Source: an uncultured Lachnospiraceae bacterium (GTDB taxonomy: Bacteria > Bacillota > Clostridia > Lachnospirales > Lachnospiraceae). Taken from it: a stretch of DNA of 64,000 nt. Each line of letters begins with the position of its first letter. Positions within the stretch are counted from its first letter, which is position 1. The stretch is from contig CACZBW010000002.1 in the NCBI GenBank assembly GCA_902779575.1, forward strand, positions 1 through 64,000, given 5' to 3'. The position numbers and the translations under genes were made by a program. The notes beneath the pieces were generated by a model, which made no database searches, was not told the DNA's origin, and was given only the letters and a program-made list of their open reading frames with translations. Shown one piece after another: positions 35,389 through 42,790 of this stretch.

Positions 35389-36252
35389 TCAGCTCTTTAC
35401 ACCGCCGGACGTCAGACCGGACACAAGGTTCTTTTCAATACAGATAAAGAGGATCACAACAGGTACCGTGGCAAATACGGAAGCCGCGAACAGGTAATTC
35501 CACTCTATCATATTGTAGCCGTTGAAAAGGTTGATCCCGACCGTGATCGGCTTCAGCCTGTCATCGGATATCATCACAAAGGCGATGGTATATTCATTCC
35601 AGGCGTTGATAAAAACGAATATCAGCGTTGTGACGATACCCGGAGCCGCCATCGGCAGAAGCACCCTGGTTACAGACTGAATCGTCGAGCAGCCGTCGAT
35701 CGTCGCCGCCTGCTCCATCTCCGGGGAAATCGAGCGGAAGGTGCCCTGCAGCAGCCAGATGGCAAAGGCCTGGTTGAAGGCCGCATCGATCAGGATCAGT
35801 CCCAGATCGCTGTTATTCAGGCCGAAGGTCAGGAGTACCCGCTGGATTCCGACCAGCAGAACGACCGGGGAAAACATCTGGGACAGGATAACGATGGCCA
35901 TAAAGATCTTCCGTCCCCTGAAACGCATGCGGGCCAGGGCGTAAGCCGCCGGAATCCCGCAGATGATCGCGATGGCGGTGGCTCCGAAGGAGATAAAGAC
36001 CGAGTTCAGCAGATAACGCACCACGCTGCGGTTGCTGAACAGCACATAGGCGTAATTCGCCCAGATCCATTTTTCAGGAAAGACATTCCCCGACATGATA
36101 TCCGCCGTATTACGCGCACCGTAAGTGAACATGACGAAGTAGGGATACAGGATCACGACGCACATCAGGATCACAAACAGATAAAGAGCGGCGCGCACCG
36201 CGGGGCGGTTCCCCGGTTTGCGGACAGCTTTCAGCTTATTCCCCTGCTTCAT
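35389..36252 (-). CDS. Carbohydrate ABC transporter permease (MalG type)
   Basis: The 287-residue protein has six membrane segments and the ABC permease motif EAATIDGCSTIQ (the EAA loop). It belongs to the CUT1 sugar transporters. It overlaps the MalF-type gene by four bases. No ATPase gene is present in the cluster; CUT1 systems in Firmicutes often share a general ATPase such as MsmX, which would be encoded elsewhere. Confidence 0.92.
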   Translation of the reverse strand: MKQGNKLKAVRKPGNRPAVRAALYLFVILMCVVILYPYFVMFTYGARNTADIMSGNVFPEKWIWANYAYVLFSNRSVVRYLLNSVFISFGATAIAIICGIPAAYALARMRFRGRKIFMAIVILSQMFSPVVLLVGIQRVLLTFGLNNSDLGLILIDAAFNQAFAIWLLQGTFRSISPEMEQAATIDGCSTIQSVTRVLLPMAAPGIVTTLIFVFINAWNEYTIAFVMISDDRLKPITVGINLFNGYNMIEWNYLFAASVFATVPVVILFICIEKNLVSGLTSGGVKS

Positions 36253-37151
36253 GATTCATCCCCTCCTCCCGAAGAAATGGCCAGGTAGGCCGCGGAAACC
36301 ACGCAGAGGATCAGGAAGCTGATCACCGAGACTGCGGCAGCCTGCCCGTTCTCTCCGTTGATGAAAGCCAGCTTGTAAAGATAGGTGACGAGCGTATCTG
36401 TCCTGCTGGCGGGATCTCCTTTCGTCATCGCCCAGATGATCGGGAAAGAGTTGAAAACATAAATGATATTCAGGACGGTTGACACGGTCAGGCTGGGGCG
36501 GATCAGAGGCAGGGTGATATAGAAGGTCTGCTGCCAGAATCCTCCTCCGTCGATGGCCGCCGCCTCATAATAGCCGCTGTCGATCGACTGCAGGCCTGAA
36601 AGCACACAGAATGCGACAAAAGGAACCGTCACAAAAATACCGACCCAGATCTCCCATGCAAACCATGCTTCCGGCGACGAGGTAAAATTTACCGCGCTTT
36701 TTGTCAGGCCCAGCTTCATCAAGAGCGCGTTCAGCGCGCCGTGGTCCGTATTGATGATAAACTTCCAGACGGAAGCCTGGATGATCAGGGACGTCGCCCA
36801 GGGAAACACAACGATCGCGCGGGCGATCTTTCTTCCTTTAAATTCACTGTTCAGCACCATGCCGATGATGATGCCCAGAATCGTGGAAATCAGCACGACA
36901 AGGACTGTCCAGACCAGTGTGTTCCGCAGGACAAGAGAAAACTTGGCGGAATGCAGCACCTGGCTGAAATTATCCGCGCCGATGAAACCCTTGATCTTTC
37001 CCGCTTTGCTGAACTTCTGAAAGGACCGGTAAAAAACCGTCAGGATGGGCAGCAGAACCATCACTGTCATCAGTGTGAAGCTTGGCAGAAGCCAGACGTA
37101 AGGCGTCAGCGCTTTTCTCCAGGATTTTGCACTTTTTTTCTTTTTCTGCAT
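36249..37151 (-). CDS. Carbohydrate ABC transporter permease (MalF type)
   Basis: The 300-residue protein starts MQKKKKSAKS and has six membrane helices and the EAAAIDGGGFWQQ loop that contacts the ATPase. An in-frame extension to 37,322 lacks a ribosome binding site, whereas AGGGG precedes the ATG at 37,151. It pairs with the MalG-type permease. Two GC-rich hairpins lie upstream, between it and the binding-protein gene (37,212-37,236 and 37,249-37,270). Confidence 0.92.
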   Translation of the reverse strand: MQKKKKSAKSWRKALTPYVWLLPSFTLMTVMVLLPILTVFYRSFQKFSKAGKIKGFIGADNFSQVLHSAKFSLVLRNTLVWTVLVVLISTILGIIIGMVLNSEFKGRKIARAIVVFPWATSLIIQASVWKFIINTDHGALNALLMKLGLTKSAVNFTSSPEAWFAWEIWVGIFVTVPFVAFCVLSGLQSIDSGYYEAAAIDGGGFWQQTFYITLPLIRPSLTVSTVLNIIYVFNSFPIIWAMTKGDPASRTDTLVTYLYKLAFINGENGQAAAVSVISFLILCVVSAAYLAISSGGGDES

Positions 37152-37211
37152 CGGACCATCCCCTGAAAAGCAGCTGCAGCCCGGCGGACTGCAGAAGAAA
37201 CAAAGAAGCAG

Positions 37212-37270
37212 GGCGCACCGGCAAATCCCGTGCGCCGGATAAGAAACCGGAGCGTCCCGGAAGACGCTCC
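37212..37270 (-). terminator. Two intercistronic hairpins in the sugar ABC operon
   Basis: GGCGCAC pairs with GTGCGCC (37,212-37,236), and GGAGCGTC with GACGCTCC (37,249-37,270). They separate the binding-protein gene from the permease genes, with no strong T-run. They likely allow more binding protein than permease. Confidence 0.55.
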
Positions 37271-37398
37271 TTGCTTCCGGCGGCGGGCGCATGCTCATGA
37301 AGCAGCGCCCCGCCGTCCTCATATCAGAAATATCAGAAAAACGGAGTCATCCGGAAACAGATCCATTCCGCCCCGGTCAGCATCTTAAAAGTCTGCCG

Positions 37399-38631
37399 TT
37401 ACCCTGCGACTTCTTCCTGAAGTGCATCCAGCAGCGTTCTCACGTCTTCGCCGAGAAGAGCCTGCTGTTCCACGTCGATGGAGCCCTGCTTGACATCGAT
37501 CCACTCGGTCTTTGCAGTCGGATAGAACTGGCAGGTTCCGAGAATGTCAATCCAGTTCGCATAGCTCTCATCCATGGCCGCGATCGCTTCCGCGCCGGTG
37601 GAAGTAGCCGGAAGGAAATCTTCCATCTTGACCCAGGCCGCATAGCGCTCATCGTCAAAGAAGTAATCAAAGAAGGTGGTGACTGCCGCGAGCTCTTCCT
37701 CGCTGTAGCCATTGTCGAAGCACATGAAGCGGTCCATGACGCCCATGGCGATGGAATCGCCGGTATTGCTCGGAATGGAGGCAATGCCGTAATTGATCTC
37801 ATATCCGCCGTCGGACAGATAGGTCGGGATTCCGTTCGGGCCGATCATCATGGCCAGCTTGCCCTGTCCGAAGAGGTCCTGCAGGTCATAGCGGGTCTGG
37901 TTTGCCGGATCGCTGTTGGTGTAGCCTTCATTGTAAAGGCTCATCTCGAACTCGACCGCTTCCACATTCGCATCGCTGTTGAGCGCCCAGTCGCCGTTCT
38001 CATCGACAAATCCGCCGCCGTTGTTCCAGGTATAGTAGGCAAATGCCGCCTGGCCTTCATCCGTTGTCATGTCGATGCCCCAGGGATATACCTCGTCGCC
38101 GTAGAAATCCTTCAGGGCTTTGCAGGCTTCCTTCAGCTCATCCCAGGTCGCCGGTACTTCCACGCCTGCCTCCTCCAGCAGATCCTTGTTGTAGAACATG
38201 GTGCGGACAGACGCCAGATCGGGCACTGCCCATACCGTTCCGTCAATCTCGCTCTGGCCGAGGAATGCCTCATAGTACTTCGCATATGTCTCTTCCGATA
38301 CATAGTCCTTCGCCGGAAGCAGCAGATCATCCGCGTAATAATCCGCGAAGGTATCAATATTCAGTACGTCCGGAGCCTGATCGTTCTGCAGCAGGGTATT
38401 TACTTTCGTGTAAATATCATTCCACGAAACAACTTCCACTACCAGATCAATATCCGGGTTATCCGCTTCAAAGTCTTTCTCAAAATCAGCCCACCAGGCA
38501 GCCGTATTGTTCCCGTACTGGGCGGCAATTACGGATACGCTGGTCTTCTCGGAAGCCTGAGTCTGCATGGTCATGCAGCCGAACGCGGCCGCAAGTGTGA
38601 GTGCAAGCGCGAATTGTTTCTTCATCTTCAC
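37399..38631 (-). CDS. Sugar ABC transporter solute-binding protein
   Basis: The 410-residue protein has a signal peptide (KKQFALALTLAAAFGC) whose Cys may be a lipid-anchor site, though the lipobox is not typical. Family-1 binding-protein features follow: NDIYTKVNTLLQNDQAPDV, MFYNKDLLEEAG and a late aromatic-rich region. It serves the MalF/MalG permease. The substrate is unknown; the nearby kinase and GH3 glycosidase suggest an oligosaccharide. Confidence 0.92.
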   Translation of the reverse strand: MKMKKQFALALTLAAAFGCMTMQTQASEKTSVSVIAAQYGNNTAAWWADFEKDFEADNPDIDLVVEVVSWNDIYTKVNTLLQNDQAPDVLNIDTFADYYADDLLLPAKDYVSEETYAKYYEAFLGQSEIDGTVWAVPDLASVRTMFYNKDLLEEAGVEVPATWDELKEACKALKDFYGDEVYPWGIDMTTDEGQAAFAYYTWNNGGGFVDENGDWALNSDANVEAVEFEMSLYNEGYTNSDPANQTRYDLQDLFGQGKLAMMIGPNGIPTYLSDGGYEINYGIASIPSNTGDSIAMGVMDRFMCFDNGYSEEELAAVTTFFDYFFDDERYAAWVKMEDFLPATSTGAEAIAAMDESYANWIDILGTCQFYPTAKTEWIDVKQGSIDVEQQALLGEDVRTLLDALQEEVAG

Positions 38632-38726
38632 TTTTCCTCCTTCTCATCAGAAAACTGGACTTCATCGGCATTTTTTCATAATTTTTTTCATGAAATTGAC
38701 CGAAAAAAATGCCTGTAATTGTCTTA

Positions 38727-38755
38727 ATTGTACAACCTGCCGGAGCATTCGTCAA
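38727..38755 (-). promoter_or_regulatory. Promoter of the sugar ABC operon
   Basis: TTGACG (38,750-38,755) and TACAAT (38,727-38,732) are 17 bases apart on the minus strand, about 85 bases before the binding-protein ATG. Two identical palindromes lie just upstream and are listed separately. Confidence 0.75.
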
Positions 38756-38756
38756 A

Positions 38757-38792
38757 TGTTTAAACAGGAAAAAGGATCGTTTGTTTAAACAA
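38757..38792. promoter_or_regulatory. Paired GTTTAAAC palindromes, putative operator
   Basis: TGTTTAAACA occurs at 38,757-38,766 and again within TTGTTTAAACAA at 38,781-38,792. Centres are 25 bases apart, close to two helical turns and a half, and just upstream of the -35 box. This suits an activator or a looping repressor. No regulator gene is adjacent, so its owner is unknown. Confidence 0.6.
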
Positions 38793-38846
38793 GGTTATTA
38801 TGGGAAAACGGTCCGCGGGATAACAGGAAAAGCAGAGGCGCAGGCG

Positions 38847-39926
38847 TCAGATATAACGTTCCGTGATCCGGTTCATCTCGTCCTCTTTCTTTTTCATATC
38901 GTCCAGAAGAGCGAACTGAACCCGGGTACGGACCAGATTGTGTTCCGGATAATCCGTTTTGTAGTAGGTATCCCCGTCCAGGAAATCCGCCAGAAAACGG
39001 ATCGCGTTCTCATACGTCATCATCATGGCGCCCATGGGCAGCCAGCGCAGCTCCTGCTCCGTCAGGGAACCTTCGCAGCCTTTCACGAAGCCTTCCGTAT
39101 AGACTTCATAGAGCGGCAGGTTCAGGGAAACTTTTCCGGTGTCCTGCTCATCCTCCACCGCCGTATTGGCCCCGAAACGGATCGAGTCCCCGAAATCATT
39201 CATGGCAAGGCCCGGCATGACCGTATCCAGATCCAGGACGCAGATTCCGCGCCCGGTGGCGTCATCGATCATAATATTATTGAATTTGGTATCATTGTGG
39301 GTCACTCTGAGCGGAATGCGTCCCTCTTTCAGGGCATCCATGAATACCGGTGCGAGATATGCGTATTCTTCGGCCTTTGCGATCATGTCCTCCGCCATCT
39401 TCCGCCTGCCCGAAGCGTCGGCCGATACCGATCTGCGGAAATTTACAAGCCGGTTCGGCGTATCATGGAAGCGCGGGATGGTCTCATGGAGTCTGGCAGC
39501 CGGAAAGTCCTCCAGCAGATGCTGGAAATGACCGAAAGCATATCCGCTCTCATAAAAATCACGCTCATTTTTGACCTGGTCATAACTGGCGGCGCCGTCA
39601 ATAAAAAGCGTGATGCGCCAGCATTCCCCCTCCGGGTCCACAAAATAAGGCTTTCCTGACAGGGTCGGAAGAAGGGAAAGAACCTCCCGGTCTGCGTCCC
39701 CTCCCTTAAGGCGCACTTTCCTGCGGATAAAATCCGTGACCAGCACGAAATTCTCCATCACCTCTTCCGGCTTTTTGAATACTTCCCTGTTGATCCGCTG
39801 CAGGATCAGCTTTCTCTCCGGGATTGTAACAAGAAATGTGTCGTTGATATGCCCGTTGCCGAACGGCCGGTATGTATAAGTCTGCCCCTCCGGCAGAAAC
39901 TGCTGCAGAATCTGTTCCGGCTTCAT
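38847..39926 (-). CDS. APH-fold sugar kinase, NahK-like
   Basis: The 359-residue protein has the aminoglycoside-phosphotransferase kinase fold, with RPFGNGHINDTFLV, the catalytic loop VTHNDTKFNN and the metal-binding VLDLDTVMPG. The sequence around these motifs is as in N-acetylhexosamine 1-kinase (NahK), which makes sugar 1-phosphates. GGGAGGAG precedes the ATG at 39,926, though the frame is open much further upstream. It lies before the sugar ABC operon, which may supply its substrate. The exact sugar is uncertain. Confidence 0.82.
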   Translation of the reverse strand: MKPEQILQQFLPEGQTYTYRPFGNGHINDTFLVTIPERKLILQRINREVFKKPEEVMENFVLVTDFIRRKVRLKGGDADREVLSLLPTLSGKPYFVDPEGECWRITLFIDGAASYDQVKNERDFYESGYAFGHFQHLLEDFPAARLHETIPRFHDTPNRLVNFRRSVSADASGRRKMAEDMIAKAEEYAYLAPVFMDALKEGRIPLRVTHNDTKFNNIMIDDATGRGICVLDLDTVMPGLAMNDFGDSIRFGANTAVEDEQDTGKVSLNLPLYEVYTEGFVKGCEGSLTEQELRWLPMGAMMMTYENAIRFLADFLDGDTYYKTDYPEHNLVRTRVQFALLDDMKKKEDEMNRITERYI

Positions 39927-40298
39927 CTCTCCTCCCGCTCCTTCCGGAGTCTTTTCTTTCAACTGATTGCAAACCGGCCGTGAAGAAACAGCGGCCGGGG
40001 GTTCCTGTTCAAAGCTCTCCGCCAGGAGAACCCTGGAATCATTATCTCTTATCCGGGCCAAATAATCCAGAGACAGAACAGGAAAAATCCATTCCGCCGG
40101 CGGAACAGCAGCTGATGAACAGAAAAGGACAGAAGGCTCTGCTCTCACAGAATCTCCTGTCCTTAATCTCTGATCCGGGAAACACTGAGCAATCAGCACT
40201 TCCTTTATCCCTTCCGCTTTGGCGGAATTACGACAGCACGCACGGCAGTTTCAGCCGTCAGGCGGCAGCAGTGCGCTTATGCGTCTGCGCCGCAGCGA
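39927..40298. other. Intergenic region between flavin reductase and kinase genes
   Basis: No gene can be supported here. An in-frame extension of the kinase reads through part of it but has no ribosome binding site. A small hairpin TTCCGC/GCGGAA (40,212-40,227) lacks a T-run. No clear promoter for the kinase was found, so it may be read from upstream. Confidence 0.4.
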
Positions 40299-42263
40299 TT
40301 ACTGTGCAGCGTAGTCTGCCGCGGACTGGCCGGCAATCCGGCCGTATACGACGAAATCCGCAACTGCGGTTCCGCCGAGACGGTTCTGTCCGTGTACGCC
40401 GCCGGTCACTTCACCTGCTGCGAACAGGCCCGGAATCACTTCGCCTTCCGTGCTGAGCACCTCTGCCGCAGAGTCAATCTCAACGCCGCCCATGGTGTGG
40501 TGCACGCCGGGTGTTACCTGCAGCGCATAGAACGGAGCAGTATCCAGCGGATTCGCGAAGCTGGTGCGGGCATTTTCTGCCAGCATGGTGTCTTCGCCGG
40601 CTTCCACGCAGGCGTTCCAGGCTTCCATGGTTGCCGCGAAGACTGCCGGATCCGCGCCCATGGCTTCCGCCAGTTCCTCATAGCTCTCGCCTGTTACGGT
40701 AAAGCCCTTGCTGATGTAACCCTGGATAACGCCGGATGCATCCGCCATTGCCTGGTCGATCACAAGCCATACATAGTCTGCCCCTGTTGCCGCCTGCTGT
40801 TCGATCTCAGCCGCGGAGACTTTGTCACGGGTGGAAACCTCGTCATAGAAACGTTCGCCGTTCGCATTGACCAGGATCGCTCCGTCGCCGCGGAGACCTT
40901 CCGTGATCAGGGAAGCCGCCCCTGCTTCGTCCACATGGACAGTCGGATGAATCTGGATCTGGTCCATCTCAACCGTGTTGGCGCCAACATCCTCTGCCGT
41001 CGCCATCAGGATACCCTGGCCCTGGGCGCCTGCCGCGTTCGTCGTGCAGTAGTCAACAAGGTCCGGGCGATATTCCGCGATCATATCAAAGTTCGCGCCG
41101 AATCCGCCGGTCGCAAGGATGACGGACTTCGCATTGACCGTAACGGTATTTCCGCTCTTGCCTTCAGCCTCGACGCCGACTGCCTTTCCGTCTGCCATAA
41201 GGATCCTGGTGGCAGTGGTATCATAGAGCACCTCGATGCCCAGCGAATCTGTATTTTCTTTCAGGATCGGCACAAGATAAGCGCCTACGGATACAACCTT
41301 GCCGTCCGCGTCCACCGGTCTGTGGATTCTCTTGACGGAAGCGCCGCCGAATGCGCCGACGTTCTTAAGATCCGCGCCGATGCCGCTGAGCCACTCGATC
41401 GCGTCCGCGGTTCCTTCGCAGAGGGTATTGACCAGTTCCGGCTTGTTGGTGCCGTGTCCGCCGATCATGGTATCCAGTTCCATCAGCTCAACGGAATCGA
41501 AATAGCCTTCCGGATTCTCGTTGTAGGCGTCATACTGTTCCTGAACAGTCTGCGCAAGCTCTTTGATGTAGGCAACTGTCTCTTCCGATACGGATTCATC
41601 CAGTGCTTTTGCCAGAGCTTCCTCGTCCGCGACAGTCGCAAGCGTCTTTTCCACGCCGGCCGCTTCCGCGAATTCATTTTCATCCTGGTAAGGAGTATCC
41701 GCAGCGTTCATGCCGCCGGTGGACCGGACAGAATTGCCGCCCGCCGCGTTCTGGGATTCCAGAACAATAACGGAGGAACCCGCCTTGCAGGCAGTAACTG
41801 CCGCGGTAAGGCCCGCGCCGCCTGCGCCGACGATAACGACGTCCGCTTCCAGAACCATGTCCTCCGCCTCTGTCTCGGCGATCTCAATGACCTCAAGGTC
41901 ATCCGGGCTGAGGCCTGCTTCCGCAAGCGCTGAGGTTGCGGCGGCGATGATTGCCTGGCTGGTTACGGTTGCTCCGGAAATGCCGTCCACTTCCACGGAA
42001 TTGGCGTCGACCATCTCCACGGGCATTTCCTCGATCGCGACGGAACCGATCCCCTGTGTTTCATCCGGCCCTTCCGCGAGAACTTCGGTAATCACGCCCT
42101 TCGAATCCAGGGTGATCGTAACTGTGACATCTCCTCCCAGGCCCTGGGCGACACCGGTATAGGAACCTGCATAATCTTCTTCCGGCAGTGCTTCCGCAAA
42201 TGCGCAGGGTGACATGGTCAGAGCCACGGCAGCTGACAGTGCGGCCATCAGAATCTTCTTCAT
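40299..42263 (-). CDS. Exported FMN-binding flavin reductase (fumarate/urocanate reductase family)
   Basis: The 654-residue protein has a signal peptide (MKKILMAALSAAVALTM, cut near AFA-EA), an FMN_bind domain (residues 30-115) and an FAD-binding fumarate-reductase domain. The FMN domain has DGISGATVTS, where ApbE-type enzymes attach FMN covalently to Thr. The FAD domain shows VVIVGAGGAGLTAA and GVHHTMGGVEID. No haem motif is present, so electrons must come from other flavoproteins or quinols. Relatives reduce fumarate, urocanate or similar acids outside the cell. The acceptor cannot be told from the sequence. Confidence 0.9.
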   Translation of the reverse strand: MKKILMAALSAAVALTMSPCAFAEALPEEDYAGSYTGVAQGLGGDVTVTITLDSKGVITEVLAEGPDETQGIGSVAIEEMPVEMVDANSVEVDGISGATVTSQAIIAAATSALAEAGLSPDDLEVIEIAETEAEDMVLEADVVIVGAGGAGLTAAVTACKAGSSVIVLESQNAAGGNSVRSTGGMNAADTPYQDENEFAEAAGVEKTLATVADEEALAKALDESVSEETVAYIKELAQTVQEQYDAYNENPEGYFDSVELMELDTMIGGHGTNKPELVNTLCEGTADAIEWLSGIGADLKNVGAFGGASVKRIHRPVDADGKVVSVGAYLVPILKENTDSLGIEVLYDTTATRILMADGKAVGVEAEGKSGNTVTVNAKSVILATGGFGANFDMIAEYRPDLVDYCTTNAAGAQGQGILMATAEDVGANTVEMDQIQIHPTVHVDEAGAASLITEGLRGDGAILVNANGERFYDEVSTRDKVSAAEIEQQAATGADYVWLVIDQAMADASGVIQGYISKGFTVTGESYEELAEAMGADPAVFAATMEAWNACVEAGEDTMLAENARTSFANPLDTAPFYALQVTPGVHHTMGGVEIDSAAEVLSTEGEVIPGLFAAGEVTGGVHGQNRLGGTAVADFVVYGRIAGQSAADYAAQ

Positions 42264-42307
42264 AATACCCTCCTGTTCATCAAATGAGAACTGTTTGAAA
42301 CAAGTTC

Positions 42308-42336
42308 ACTGTAACCGAATGGCAATTTCATGTCAA
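42308..42336 (-). promoter_or_regulatory. Promoter of the exported flavin reductase
   Basis: A perfect TTGACA (42,331-42,336) and TACAGT (42,308-42,313) are 17 bases apart. Transcription would begin near 42,301, about 38 bases before the ATG. AGGAGGG precedes the start codon. Confidence 0.8.
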
Positions 42337-42520
42337 TCTTTTTCCGTCGATTGAAGAAGTTTTCATTTCCCGTCCGACAGCCCCGGGATCTCCGGGCATA
42401 CCGCAGGAATCGGCTGCGCCCGTCAGGGCTTCGGAACAAGCGGATAATCCTCTGCTCCCCTGACCCGGCTTCCGGTCATCCCGCCTGTCTGCAGCAGTAC
42501 TTCCGGATATCCGGCAGGAC

Positions 42521-42548
42521 AAAAAAAAGACACCGCACATGCGATGTC
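42521..42548 (-). terminator. Terminator of tRNA-Gln
   Basis: GGACATCGCA pairs with TGCGGTGTC on the minus strand and is followed by eight T. It starts seven bases after the tRNA end. Confidence 0.85.
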
Positions 42549-42554
42549 CTTAAA

Positions 42555-42626
42555 CAGGGGTACAAGGATTCGAACCTTGAAATGACGGAGTCAGAGTCCG
42601 CTGCCTTACCGTTTGGCTATACCCCT
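42555..42626 (-). tRNA. tRNA-Gln (anticodon CTG)
   Basis: The 72-base minus-strand sequence folds as a cloverleaf. The acceptor arms are AGGGGTA and TACCCCT, with discriminator G. The anticodon loop CTCTGAC gives CTG, and the T-arm loop is GGTTCGAATCC. CCA is not encoded. A promoter with -10 TATAAT (42,666-42,671) and -35 TTGCAT, 17 bases apart, lies about 40 bases upstream. The tRNA stands alone. Confidence 0.95.
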
Positions 42627-42665
42627 TTATGATGTCCGCCGCTGCAACTCTCAGCGACGAACATC

Positions 42666-42694
42666 ATTATAGTAGAGTTCCGTCAGGAATGCAA
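42666..42694 (-). promoter_or_regulatory. Promoter of tRNA-Gln
   Basis: The -10 TATAAT (42,666-42,671) is perfect and the -35 TTGCAT (42,689-42,694) is close to consensus, with 17 bases between. Confidence 0.75.
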
Positions 42695-42790
42695 GTAGAT
42701 TTTTTAAAAAAGTTATGATTCACGGGCTGCCTGAATTCAGCTTCTGCTTCGTCGCGCCTCAGGCAGAAACAGGCTCTGATTCAGGCGATG

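Noticed and set aside
37399-38631. Firm lipoprotein assignment for the ABC binding protein
   Set aside because: The Cys at AAFGC is in a non-standard lipobox, so ordinary signal cleavage remains possible.
40392-41933. A 513-residue open frame on the plus strand
   Set aside because: It is antisense to the exported flavin reductase, which has clear domains, promoter and ribosome binding site.
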